DNA from: an uncultured Methylococcaceae bacterium
GTDB taxonomy: Bacteria; Pseudomonadota; Gammaproteobacteria; Methylococcales; Methylomonadaceae
Length of the DNA: 36,588 nt
Assembly: GCA_903863905.1 (NCBI GenBank)
Contig: CAIPDT010000011.1
Span: 1-36,588 of the forward strand
Direction: 5' to 3'
Under the pieces are notes generated by a model. It was not told the DNA's origin and did no database searches. It saw only the letters and a list, made by a program, of their open reading frames with translations. Shown here piece after piece: positions 26,823 through 34,976 of the stretch. The translations under genes and the position numbers were made by a program. Position 1 is the first letter of the stretch. Each line of letters starts with the position of its first letter.

Positions 26823-27848
26823 ATGACTGTAATTAATGATGACTCAGCGCAATATTTAATTAGAACAGTATCAAAAAGATCCGGTGTTAAATCTGATCTC
26901 GTTAGAGCTTGGGAGCGGCGCTACCAAGCAGTAACGCCAACGCGCACATCCGGTGGTCATCGCGTTTATACGGACCAAGATATTGCGCGCTTAAAACTTC
27001 TTAATGAAGCGACTAGCCACGGCCATAGTATCAGCCAAATTGCGCAACTGTCTTTAGATGACCTTAAAAGCTTATTAAAAACAGAAACCAACGCCCCCGC
27101 TCTTTCTTCTTCAAGTAACAACACGCACGCTGTTGCCCAAATTAGAGATAAGAAGTATCTTGCTGACGAATATACCGATAAATGCTACGCCTCTGTACTG
27201 GCCTTTGATGCTCAGGAACTTGAATCTCATTTTGAAAATGCCATTGTAGAATTGGGCGCCGAAGCCTTTATAGAGTTTCTATTAACACCGTTACTCACCA
27301 AAATTGGAGAACGTTGGAAAACAGGCGAACTTAGACCTGTTCATGAACACATGACCTCTTCCGTCATTCGTTCCTTAACCTATATCTTACGCAACAACAA
27401 TCCTTGCGCCCCTAATGCACCTAGAATGATTGTCAGCACGCCCATTGGACAACTACACGAATTAGGCGCCTTACTGGCCGCTATTATGGCCGAACTGTAT
27501 GGCTGGCAAGTCACTTATTTAGGTGCTAATCTCCCAGCGGAAGAAATTGCTGCTGCCGTTAAATATACCAAAGCCTGCGCACTGACATTAAGCATCAGCT
27601 TTGCCACCGAAGATCATATTGTCGCTAAAGAATTACGCCGCTTAAAAAAGCTCATTGGTAATAACGTCAGCCTGATTGTCGGCGGACGTGCCGCAGGACA
27701 TTTTAATGCCGTATTAACGGAAGTGGGTGTTATCAACATACAAAGCTACGCCCATTTTAAAACGCTCCTTAAACAATTGATGATAGAGTATCAAACCCAA
27801 AATACGCCGTCTGAACTCAATACCCCTAATTCAACACGACCTAACTGA
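26823..27848 (+). CDS. MerR-family regulator with cobalamin-binding domain, CarH/LitR-like light-responsive repressor
   Basis: A 341-residue regulator. Residues 11-80 are a MerR-type winged helix (LIRTVSKRSGVKSDLVRAWE, SGGHRVYTDQDIARL). A Ser/Asn linker near 88-105 leads to a four-helix cap with the adenosylcobalamin signature Wx9EH (W165, E175, H176). The Rossmann B12-binding domain follows with H212 in GQLHELGAL as candidate lower axial ligand. These residues match those that let CarH hold AdoCbl, tetramerise on DNA in the dark and release DNA on illumination; E. coli MlrA/BluF relatives lack them. Three 11-bp repeats precede the gene, implying autorepression. ycgN follows after 13 bases. 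Light response is inferred, and targets outside this locus are unknown. Confidence 0.85.
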   Translation: MTVINDDSAQYLIRTVSKRSGVKSDLVRAWERRYQAVTPTRTSGGHRVYTDQDIARLKLLNEATSHGHSISQIAQLSLDDLKSLLKTETNAPALSSSSNNTHAVAQIRDKKYLADEYTDKCYASVLAFDAQELESHFENAIVELGAEAFIEFLLTPLLTKIGERWKTGELRPVHEHMTSSVIRSLTYILRNNNPCAPNAPRMIVSTPIGQLHELGALLAAIMAELYGWQVTYLGANLPAEEIAAAVKYTKACALTLSISFATEDHIVAKELRRLKKLIGNNVSLIVGGRAAGHFNAVLTEVGVINIQSYAHFKTLLKQLMIEYQTQNTPSELNTPNSTRPN

Positions 27849-27861
27849 TTAATCTGACACT

Positions 27862-28290
27862 ATGCGCTTTTGGGAAACAAAAAAATTAACAGAAATGAAC
27901 CCCGAAGAATGGGAGTCATTATGTGATGGCTGCGGAAAATGTTGCCTGCATAAATTAGAAAATGATAAAACAGGCAAAATAGCCTTTACCAATGTTGCGT
28001 GTAAACTGCTTAAACTTAATACCTGTCGCTGCTCTCGCTATGACGACCGCACCACCTTAATAGCCAACTGCTTAGATTTAAAAAAACTCGAAACTACCCA
28101 ATACCATTGGCTTCCGTCTACCTGCGCCTACCGTTTACTCGAAGCTAACCAACCCTTACCTGGTTGGCATCCTTTAATATCGGGAAATACTGCCAGCGTA
28201 AAACGTGCAGGGGTTTCAATCAGTAGCTATGCAATAACAGAAAAAGACGCTAGAAACCTCGAAGACCATATTATCCCAGGCTTAAACTAA
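27862..28290 (+). CDS. ycgN: YcgN-family cysteine-cluster protein (UPF0260)
   Basis: A 142-residue protein matching the YcgN/UPF0260 family along its whole length: MRFWETKKLTEMNPEEWESL, the cluster CDGCGKCCLHKLE near 22, FTNVACKLLKLNTCRCSRY near 46, and STCAYRLLEANQPLPGWHPL near 93. The conserved cysteines suggest binding of zinc or iron, as in the related YkgJ family, but no activity is established. It is 13 bases after the CarH/LitR-like gene and is probably co-transcribed with it. The convergent small exported-protein gene ends 7 bases away. Confidence 0.9.
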   Translation: MRFWETKKLTEMNPEEWESLCDGCGKCCLHKLENDKTGKIAFTNVACKLLKLNTCRCSRYDDRTTLIANCLDLKKLETTQYHWLPSTCAYRLLEANQPLPGWHPLISGNTASVKRAGVSISSYAITEKDARNLEDHIIPGLN

Positions 28291-28297
28291 ACGAATA

Positions 28298-28765
28298 TTA
28301 AGGTTTGACATTAATAACAATCCCCGCCCCATCGACGGTTTTCTTTCTTTCTGCTTCAGGCTCGGGCGACATCAAAAAGTTACCCTTTAATTCTAAACCT
28401 TGAGGAGACCTTCTCTTCTTAGGATCAAAAATATCATTCGAATTACCTAAATCAGACTCTGATTGCCTCTTATTAAAATCTAAGGGATCGTCACTTAAAA
28501 AAGGTACTGATAAATCTAAAGGCTTACCTAAGACACTGGGATCAATTAACCCAATGGACGCTTCAGGCTCAATGACCGGGAGTTTTCTTTTTTTAAGTCG
28601 TTTTTTAACCACGACTGAAGGCACTTGAATCTGAGTTAAATCAGATGGCGAGCTTACTTGCTGAACAGAGTCGGCCACAACACCCGCATTAGAATTCTTT
28701 AACCCACCTAAAAAAAGCCATAAAACCCCTAGAAAACCACATAAAAATATACGATAAACTATCAT
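28298..28765 (-). CDS. Small exported or membrane-anchored protein of unknown function
   Basis: A 155-residue protein I cannot assign. The first 25 residues are a hydrophobic signal or anchor (MIVYRIFLCGFLGVLWLFLG). The rest is low-complexity and hydrophilic: a basic patch VVVKKRLKKRKLP near 51, Pro/Asp/Leu-rich linkers (DPSVLGKPLDLSVPFLSDDP) and a C-terminus ending GIVINVKP. No catalytic motif, cysteine pair or repeat is apparent. The hydrophobic segment is followed by Asn/Ala/Gly residues where a signal peptidase could cut. It lies between the DUF5765-like gene and ycgN. Expression is uncertain because no strong ribosome site is seen. Confidence 0.6.
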   Translation of the reverse strand: MIVYRIFLCGFLGVLWLFLGGLKNSNAGVVADSVQQVSSPSDLTQIQVPSVVVKKRLKKRKLPVIEPEASIGLIDPSVLGKPLDLSVPFLSDDPLDFNKRQSESDLGNSNDIFDPKKRRSPQGLELKGNFLMSPEPEAERKKTVDGAGIVINVKP

Positions 28766-28835
28766 CTTAGTTTTTTACTCTCGTTAAAGAAGAGTTATAA
28801 AAAGCAACCTCTATAAGTATTCATCACACCTAAGT

Positions 28836-28871
28836 AAAGGACACAAAGCCACTAACGTCTTTATGTCCTTT
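28836..28871 (-). terminator. Stem-loop after the DUF5765-like gene
   Basis: AAAGGACACAAAG (28836-28848) pairs with CTTTATGTCCTTT (28859-28871), 12 of 13 positions, with a 10-base loop, 8 bases past the stop of the DUF5765-like gene. Only a short T-run follows on the minus strand, but the position fits a terminator. Confidence 0.65.
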
Positions 28872-28878
28872 GTCTCAG

Positions 28879-29631
28879 TTAAAGCGAATCGCCTACTTCT
28901 GTTTTATAAAAAGGCCAGCTTTTAACATGTAAATACTTTCTAATCGGTGTTTTAATAACCGACACACACAACGCAATTGAGAATAAACACCAAACCGCCG
29001 CGTATTCATTGGGATCAGTGGTCGTTAAATCAGAAATAAAAGGTCCAATTAAATAATGGAAACCCACAAAACGCCAAGAACCGTACATCAACGGCATATA
29101 AAATGCCACCACGATATAGGTAAAGGCATGTAAGCCCCAATTAAAGCCAAACAACCATTTAACCGGATCAGACATTAAACCATTTAAAGGCATTTGCCAC
29201 GCAATATGCCATGCTCCCGAGGTTGAACAAACACTCGGTCCGCAGAAACCTTCTACCCCAATATTACAGGTTCCAGCCCAAGCGAATGGATACATTTTAA
29301 TTAACATGGTAATCGTACCAATCGCACAAATCGTATAAACCGTGGTCCGGATTTTTAATTTAACGCTATTAGGAATAAAGTACATTGCCACCATATTGAC
29401 AAAAAATGGTTGAAAAGCCACATGTAAATAGCCAAGCATCGTCAAAATTTGATTATTTGGATTATCACATAAATCAATATAAACGTAAGTCGCTGCCTGC
29501 AACAACTCCATTAAAGCAAAATAAGTTAATGGAATCCAAAGTTCTTTAGACTCCCCCTTGAGCGCAACATACGTTGCCGTACTTAGACCTGCGATGGCTA
29601 AAACACCTGACGCTTCACCGCTCCAACACAT
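28879..29631 (-). CDS. DUF5765-like polytopic membrane protein
   Basis: A 250-residue integral membrane protein with about seven hydrophobic helices, starting MCWSGEASGVLAIAGLSTAT and resembling, from memory, the DUF5765 family found in some gammaproteobacteria including methanotrophs. Several cysteines (C2, then DLCDNP, AGTCNIGV, EGFCGPSVC) lie at helix ends or in a loop, which might bind metal or form disulfides. A Trp/His-rich stretch SGAWHIAWQMPLN follows that loop. A perfect AGGAGGT stands 9 bases before the ATG, implying strong translation. Function is unknown. It is a single gene between two stem-loop-bounded intergenic stretches. Confidence 0.75.
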   Translation of the reverse strand: MCWSGEASGVLAIAGLSTATYVALKGESKELWIPLTYFALMELLQAATYVYIDLCDNPNNQILTMLGYLHVAFQPFFVNMVAMYFIPNSVKLKIRTTVYTICAIGTITMLIKMYPFAWAGTCNIGVEGFCGPSVCSTSGAWHIAWQMPLNGLMSDPVKWLFGFNWGLHAFTYIVVAFYMPLMYGSWRFVGFHYLIGPFISDLTTTDPNEYAAVWCLFSIALCVSVIKTPIRKYLHVKSWPFYKTEVGDSL

Positions 29632-29721
29632 AAAAATGTACCTCCTTTCTTATAATTATTAAATTGAGAAAACCTCAAACACTCCGCTATTGTATTACAA
29701 GCACAGCCATTTGAGAAAAGC

Positions 29722-30798
29722 TTATCCAAGTGACAAAGGTAATGCCGAAAAAGCATCTAAATCTTTAACGGCCGCCGCTGTTCGAATAATAAGCTCATGA
29801 TTACTCTTAAGATCCATCATATCGCCAATAGCCAACGTCACTAACATCGCTTCAAAAGGATAAATTAAATGAGCTCGATAGCGCTCAAATAACCCGTCAA
29901 CATCAACACGCTCAACACCCAACGATTTAAGACATTGACCATAATAGTCGACTAACTCCACCTCATGAAGACATCGTATTTCAGGGGCTAAAGCCGTTGC
30001 CAAAAAATAAGCAATATCACTGACACCCTCACCAAAACGCACTAATTGCCAATCCAGAAATCCAGGTTGAGTATCATTCCAAAACAAATTACCCGGATGA
30101 CAATCATGATGAACCAACGTTTGAGGCGCTTCTTGTAAAAAGCGCATCACCTGTTTACGGTTTCGAGCATAATGCACCGCATGACCGTGCAATTCTTTAG
30201 GCACCCGGACAGAGGCTTTACGCAAGCCTCGCTTCATTAAAGGCACTGCCAAAGCAGACCCTAAAAAATCTTCAAGTTTCCTTACAGGCCCAGCTAACCA
30301 ACGATAACGCTTAACTAAATGCGGTTTATTCCAATAATGCGCATGTAACGTGGCTAACTGCTCAATCACCTGCCGCGCTTGCGATGTACTTAAGGTATCA
30401 TTAGGAGAGCCTGGCACAAAGCCACGCTCAGTTAAATCAGACAACACTAAAACCGAACCTTTACCAAACTGACTTTGTCCCACTAAAAAATCGGGAACCG
30501 TCAACGCCGCTGGGTATTCGACTTCATTATAAAAACGCACTTCTGTGTGTAATAACCGAGGCAAGGCTGTGATTAACTTAGCTTGCCACGCCAAGGAGGG
30601 CAATTTAACAAACCACTGCCCCGGAAAACGAGTCGGGGCATTATGCTCTACTTCCAATCGCACTCGCGTGGTAGTCCCAATATCCACAGAAGCCACTGTC
30701 ACTTGACTGACCGTAATATCAGTATGATGATGATTTAATACCTGCTGCGCCCAAGCAACGTTCAAGTCGCTGGGTTTAGAAACAAGAATAGATGACAT
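29722..30798 (-). CDS. APH-fold small-molecule kinase (aminoglycoside-phosphotransferase / EcKinase-like)
   Basis: A 358-residue protein of the protein-kinase-like APH superfamily. The N-terminal lobe has WFVKLP (ATP-lysine candidate) and TEVRFYNEV. The catalytic Brenner-type motif is LVHHDCHPGNLFW near 232 and the metal-binding segment GFLDWQLVRFGEGVSDIAYF near 250. This arrangement is closer to EcKinase and uncharacterised phosphotransferases than to true antibiotic kinases. It is 19 bases downstream of pgl on the same strand, so it may be the last gene of a gnd-zwf-pgl-kinase unit; a sugar or polyol substrate would suit the context, but that is inference. No resistance role is implied. Confidence 0.75.
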   Translation of the reverse strand: MSSILVSKPSDLNVAWAQQVLNHHHTDITVSQVTVASVDIGTTTRVRLEVEHNAPTRFPGQWFVKLPSLAWQAKLITALPRLLHTEVRFYNEVEYPAALTVPDFLVGQSQFGKGSVLVLSDLTERGFVPGSPNDTLSTSQARQVIEQLATLHAHYWNKPHLVKRYRWLAGPVRKLEDFLGSALAVPLMKRGLRKASVRVPKELHGHAVHYARNRKQVMRFLQEAPQTLVHHDCHPGNLFWNDTQPGFLDWQLVRFGEGVSDIAYFLATALAPEIRCLHEVELVDYYGQCLKSLGVERVDVDGLFERYRAHLIYPFEAMLVTLAIGDMMDLKSNHELIIRTAAAVKDLDAFSALPLSLG

Positions 30799-30817
30799 TA
30801 ACGGATCACTTTAATTA

Positions 30818-31501
30818 TTAAATTGCATTAGCATCTTGATCAATATAAACATCAATTCCAGACTTAGGCACTATTGTTGCCACTGGCAAAGACTCGCCAG
30901 TACGCCAACCGTTTACCGCGTCTTGCTTATTTACACCGGTAATTAAGAACAGCACTTCGGTTGAATCACTCAGGGCTTTGGCACTGATAGAAACGCGTTC
31001 TGGGGGTGGCTTAGGTGAGTTATAAACCGCATGGGTTAAATCCTCTTCGACATGAACATGTCCCGGAAATAAACTCGCCGTATGACCGTCTTCCCCCATC
31101 CCTAATAACACCATATCAAAGGGCAAAGCCTGAGCCACAACATCGTAATACGCTTTAGCCGCTAAATCAGGCCCTAACTCGGCGGGCATCGTAAAAATCT
31201 GCGCCGCAGGAATAGCCACCTGACTTAAAAAACTCTCAACTGCCATCACACTATTTCTATCGGCATGATCAACCGGTAAACAACGCTCATCGCCGTAATA
31301 GATAAACCATTTTGACCAATCAGCATCGGCTTTTGTCAATAAGCGATACACTTTTTCAGGGGTACTGCCCCCGGCTAACACTAATTTAAATTGGCCCTTT
31401 ACCGCAATCGCTTGTTCAGCCGATTTAAGAATATGATCATAAACCGCCAAAGCGACTTGTTCAGCATTTTCTAACGTATGCCAACGACTATAACTCTGCA
31501 T
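30818..31501 (-). CDS. pgl: 6-phosphogluconolactonase (DevB type)
   Basis: Hydrolyses 6-phosphogluconolactone to 6-phosphogluconate. The 227-residue protein is the DevB/NagB-fold form: KLVLAGGSTPEKVYRLL near 40, WFIYYGDERCLPVDHADRNS near 66 and MVLLGMGEDGHTASLFPGH near 130, with RVSISAKAL in the C-terminal part. Its ATG touches the TAA of zwf with no bases between, so the enzyme that makes the lactone and the one that opens it are translated in coupled fashion. The kinase gene follows after 19 bases. Confidence 0.95.
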   Translation of the reverse strand: MQSYSRWHTLENAEQVALAVYDHILKSAEQAIAVKGQFKLVLAGGSTPEKVYRLLTKADADWSKWFIYYGDERCLPVDHADRNSVMAVESFLSQVAIPAAQIFTMPAELGPDLAAKAYYDVVAQALPFDMVLLGMGEDGHTASLFPGHVHVEEDLTHAVYNSPKPPPERVSISAKALSDSTEVLFLITGVNKQDAVNGWRTGESLPVATIVPKSGIDVYIDQDANAI

Positions 31502-32986
31502 TTATTTACACTCCGGTGTTAAAGAACTCCGCCACGTATGGGCGCTTTTTTCAAATAAACGACTATCTTCAGGTCCCCAAGAACCTGCCGGATAAGTCGC
31601 AATATAATCACGCTCATCCGCCCAGGTTTGTACAATAGGATCCACAATACGCCACGCATATTCCACTTCATCAAAACGCAAAAATAAAGACCGATCACCT
31701 TTTAAGACATCCAACAATAAATCCTCATACGCATCAATTGCCTTCTCATCCTCATTTCTAAAGCTGGCATCTAAACTACTCGTGCGCGTCTTCATCTCTA
31801 AACCAGGCTCTTTTACAGTCATCTCGATTCGAATACACTCTTCTGGTTGAATACCTAATAATATCCAATTTTGATCCACGCAATGTACCGAGGTATCTCT
31901 AAAAAATTGTAACGGAGGATGTTTAAAACAAATCGAAATGGTTGATTGGGCTTTAGCCATCCGCTTACCCGTCCGTAAATAAATAGGCACCCCGCGCCAA
32001 CGCCAATTATCAATATTCAGCTTCATAGACGCATAGGTTTCGGTCATGCTATCAGCGGGAATATTATCTTCTTGCAAATAACCGTTCACCTTTGCACCTT
32101 TAACATGGCCCGATGCATACTGCCCTCTAAAGGCATGACCATGCACGGCCTCTCTTGGAATAGGTCGAATCGATTTTAAAACCTTTACCTTTTCATCACG
32201 CAACGATTCAGCTTCCATTGAAGCCGGTGGCTCCATGGTGACCAAGGTTAATAATTGTAATAAGTGACTTTGCAACATATCTCGCAACGCGCCCGCACTG
32301 TTGTAGTAATCGCCTCGCCCTTCTATCCCTAATTCTTCAGAATGAGTAATTTGAATATGGTCAATATAATTACGATTCCAAATAGGTTCTAACATGACAT
32401 TAGCAAAGCGGAACACTAATACATTTTGCACCATACCCTTACCGAGATAATGATCTATACGATAGATTTGTTCTTCGGTTAGATAATGACTGATGCGTTT
32501 TTGCAAGGCTCTCGCACTGTCTAAATCATACCCAAACGGTTTTTCGATAATAACGCGACGCCAACCTTCATCTTCATTAAACAAGTGATTATTACTTAAT
32601 AACTCCATTACCCTGCCAAAATCAGCCGGACTAATCGACAGATAAAAAGCAATATTACGGGCAAACTTAGTTTTATCACTTAACACCTCAGCCAAAGAGG
32701 AATAACAAGCAGGATCAACAATATCGCCTTGATGATATTGCAAACGCTCGGCAAAGCGCTTAAATACTACTTCATCAAAGTCATCCTTGGCTTTAGCAAC
32801 CACCATATCTCTTACTTCAGACAACCATTTTTCTTGGTCCCAGGGTCTTCTACCCAAAGCCAAAATTCGAGTACCTGATGGCAATTGATTAGCCACATCT
32901 AAATGATAGAGTGCAGGCATTAATTTAATTCGGGATAAATTTCCCGTCGCACCAAAAATTACGTACGTACAAGGTTCAGCATTCAT
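31502..32986 (-). CDS. zwf: Glucose-6-phosphate 1-dehydrogenase
   Basis: Oxidises glucose 6-phosphate to 6-phosphogluconolactone, reducing NADP (or NAD in some methylotroph isozymes). Signatures are VIFGATGNLSRIKLMPALYH at the N-terminus, the active-site IDHYLGKGMVQNVLVFRFAN near 178, and a regular C-terminal half ending WRSSLTPECK. The frame stays open upstream to 33055, but the extra 23 codons are read from the arm of the gnd-zwf hairpin and resemble no Zwf. I place the start at the ATG 32984-32986, giving 494 residues, the usual size. It is flanked by gnd upstream and pgl immediately downstream, forming an oxidative pentose-phosphate operon. Confidence 0.93.
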   Translation of the reverse strand: MNAEPCTYVIFGATGNLSRIKLMPALYHLDVANQLPSGTRILALGRRPWDQEKWLSEVRDMVVAKAKDDFDEVVFKRFAERLQYHQGDIVDPACYSSLAEVLSDKTKFARNIAFYLSISPADFGRVMELLSNNHLFNEDEGWRRVIIEKPFGYDLDSARALQKRISHYLTEEQIYRIDHYLGKGMVQNVLVFRFANVMLEPIWNRNYIDHIQITHSEELGIEGRGDYYNSAGALRDMLQSHLLQLLTLVTMEPPASMEAESLRDEKVKVLKSIRPIPREAVHGHAFRGQYASGHVKGAKVNGYLQEDNIPADSMTETYASMKLNIDNWRWRGVPIYLRTGKRMAKAQSTISICFKHPPLQFFRDTSVHCVDQNWILLGIQPEECIRIEMTVKEPGLEMKTRTSSLDASFRNEDEKAIDAYEDLLLDVLKGDRSLFLRFDEVEYAWRIVDPIVQTWADERDYIATYPAGSWGPEDSRLFEKSAHTWRSSLTPECK

Positions 32987-33010
32987 AATGAAAAACTCAG
33001 TCAATAATAG

Positions 33011-33053
33011 GCCTGACTGTTTAGCATTTATAATCCATGCTAAGCAGTCAGGC
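33011..33053. repeat. 17-bp inverted repeat between gnd and zwf
   Basis: GCCTGACTGTTTAGCAT (33011-33027) pairs with ATGCTAAGCAGTCAGGC (33037-33053), 16 of 17 positions, with a 9-base loop. In the minus-strand RNA the one exception is a C-A mismatch. There is no T-tract, so it is unlikely to stop transcription fully. It lies in the 99-base gap between gnd and zwf and could protect the gnd mRNA end, partly attenuate, or set relative enzyme amounts. Confidence 0.7.
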
Positions 33054-33085
33054 ACACATTAGGGGGTTAAATAATGAGAGATGAC

Positions 33086-34531
33086 TTAAACTGTATAAGT
33101 AGTAGACGCCGTTTTACCGCCGTGTCCAGTCCAATCGGTATGAAAAAACTCACCACGGGGCTTATCAGTACGCTCATAAGTATGCGCTCCAAAATAATCC
33201 CGCTGCGCTTGCAATAAATTAGCAGGCAATCTTTCGGTACGATAACCATCGTAATAAGCCAGCGCAGAAGAAAATGCCGGCGTCGGGATACCTAATTCAA
33301 CCCCTAAAATGACGCCTTTACGCCAACCGGCATCAGCCGTCTTCATCGCCTCTATAAAGAAATCAGCCAATAATAAGTTTTCTAGCTCTGGATTAGCATC
33401 GTAAGCTTGCTTAATGTCATTTAAGAACTGACTACGGATAATACAACCGCCTCGCCACATTAAAGCAATTTCACCATAATTTAATGACAAGTTATATTCT
33501 TTAGACGCTTCACGCATTAAACGGAAACCTTGTGCATACGAAATGATCTTAGCGGCATATAAGGCATCCCGAATTGCGGTAATCATCGCAGATTTATCAC
33601 CTGAGAACGCTTCAATATGTTTTGGCAATACCTGTGCCGCTCTAACGCGCTCTGCTTTTTGAGCGGATAAACAACGCGCAAAGACAGACTCACCAATTAA
33701 GGTTAAAGGAATGCCTAAATCTAGGGCATTTATCCCCGTCCATTTTCCGGTCCCTTTTTGGCCCGCAGTGTCTAATATTTTATCAACTAAAGGCAGTCCA
33801 TCTTCATCTTTATACGCCAAGATATTTGAGGTAATCTCAATCAAATAAGAGCTTAATTCGCCTTGATTCCATTCCGTAAAAATATCGTGCATTTCATCGG
33901 CACTTAAACCTAAACCTTCTGATAGCAATTGATAGGCTTCACAAATCAACTGCATATCGCCGTATTCAATCCCGTTATGGACCATCTTAACGTAATGACC
34001 GGCGCCATTATCTCCGACCCATTCACAGCAAGGATCACCCTCAACGTGGGCACTGATTGCTTGAAAAATGGGCTTTACAGTGTCCCATGCCTCTTGATTT
34101 CCACCGGGCATTATTGAAGGTCCATGACGAGCCCCCTCTTCGCCACCTGATACACCTGCGCCGATATAATTAATATTTTGCGCCTTAAGCGCCGCCGTGC
34201 GACGATTAGTATCGGTAAATAATGAATTACCACCATCAACAATAATGTCGCCCACCGACAAAAGTGGCACTAACTTATCGATATATTGATCAACCACGTC
34301 ACCGGCTTTCACCATTAACATCACGATACGTGGACTGGCCAAACTATCTACTAATTCTTCTAAAGAATGTGTACCTACCACCAAAGTATCTTTTGCTGGC
34401 CCGTCTAAAAACTCATCAACTGTACTCGTGGTACGGTTATAAACAGCGACCTTAAAACCATGGTCATTCATATTTAAAACCAAGTTTTGTCCCATTACTG
34501 CCAAACCAATTAAACCAATATTTGCTTTCAT
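33086..34531 (-). CDS. gnd: 6-phosphogluconate dehydrogenase, decarboxylating
   Basis: Oxidative decarboxylation of 6-phosphogluconate to ribulose 5-phosphate with NADP. The 481-residue protein has the Rossmann start IGLIGLAVMGQNLVLNMND, VDGGNSLFTDTNRR near 96, the substrate loop GAGVSGGEEGARHGPSIMPG near 125, DNGAGHYVKMVHNGIEYGDM near 178 (with catalytic Lys and Glu), KGTGKWTGINALDLGIPLTL near 260 and a C-terminal tail closing over the site. This is the long, dimeric NADP-type enzyme. It is first in gnd-zwf-pgl on the minus strand. In a methylotroph the set would feed a dissimilatory hexulose/ribulose monophosphate cycle and NADPH supply. Confidence 0.96.
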   Translation of the reverse strand: MKANIGLIGLAVMGQNLVLNMNDHGFKVAVYNRTTSTVDEFLDGPAKDTLVVGTHSLEELVDSLASPRIVMLMVKAGDVVDQYIDKLVPLLSVGDIIVDGGNSLFTDTNRRTAALKAQNINYIGAGVSGGEEGARHGPSIMPGGNQEAWDTVKPIFQAISAHVEGDPCCEWVGDNGAGHYVKMVHNGIEYGDMQLICEAYQLLSEGLGLSADEMHDIFTEWNQGELSSYLIEITSNILAYKDEDGLPLVDKILDTAGQKGTGKWTGINALDLGIPLTLIGESVFARCLSAQKAERVRAAQVLPKHIEAFSGDKSAMITAIRDALYAAKIISYAQGFRLMREASKEYNLSLNYGEIALMWRGGCIIRSQFLNDIKQAYDANPELENLLLADFFIEAMKTADAGWRKGVILGVELGIPTPAFSSALAYYDGYRTERLPANLLQAQRDYFGAHTYERTDKPRGEFFHTDWTGHGGKTASTTYTV

Positions 34532-34700
34532 GTTAGTGCCCTATGCAATGACTTTAGTGCGAAATATTACCATACTTTAATCAGGAGATCAGTGACAGGT
34601 TAATATTAAACAAAACAGCCCGGCCTCGCTAATTAAATGCCCGATCGTCCGGTTAATGAAGCAAGGATGTTAAGAATTAAATTAAATTTTCAATTTACTA

Positions 34701-34729
34701 TTGACTAATCACAGATAATCGAGTCTAAT
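34701..34729 (+). promoter_or_regulatory. tRNA-Phe promoter
   Basis: TTGACT (34701-34706) and TCTAAT (34724-34729) are spaced by exactly 17 bases, about 20 bases before the first tRNA-Phe. This is the best sigma-70 promoter in the 217-base gap between gnd and the tRNA genes. Confidence 0.7.
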
Positions 34730-34748
34730 GACCCTCTTTTGTAGTGAC

Positions 34749-34824
<76 letters not shown>

Positions 34825-34852
34825 TCTTCAAGAGAATATAACACTATAAAAA

Positions 34853-34922
<70 letters not shown>

Positions 34923-34928
<6 letters not shown>

Positions 34929-34976
34929 TGAATTCTAAAGGCTCCTTCTCATAGGGGCCTTTTTTATGCCTGACGG
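34923..34976. repeat. 54-bp imperfect direct repeat, left copy (tRNA-Phe 3' end plus terminator)
   Basis: It begins with the tRNA terminal GCACCA, continues TGAATTC and through the terminator stem, and ends ACGG. By hand alignment it matches 35711-35764 at 47 of 54 positions without gaps. The two copies bracket the DUF4160/DUF2442 pair. Confidence 0.75.
34937..34965 (+). terminator. Rho-independent terminator of the tRNA-Phe pair
   Basis: AAAGGCTCC (34937-34945) pairs with GGGGCCTTT (34954-34962), one T-G wobble, and runs into a T-tract. It stands 8 bases after the second tRNA. Confidence 0.85.

Noticed and set aside
29722-30798. Antibiotic resistance by the APH-fold kinase
   Set aside because: The fold is broad; motifs and metabolic context do not indicate an aminoglycoside enzyme.
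32987-33055. N-terminal extension of zwf (23 codons)
   Set aside because: It is translated from the gnd-zwf hairpin and matches no glucose-6-phosphate dehydrogenase; the ATG at 32984-32986 gives the usual protein.
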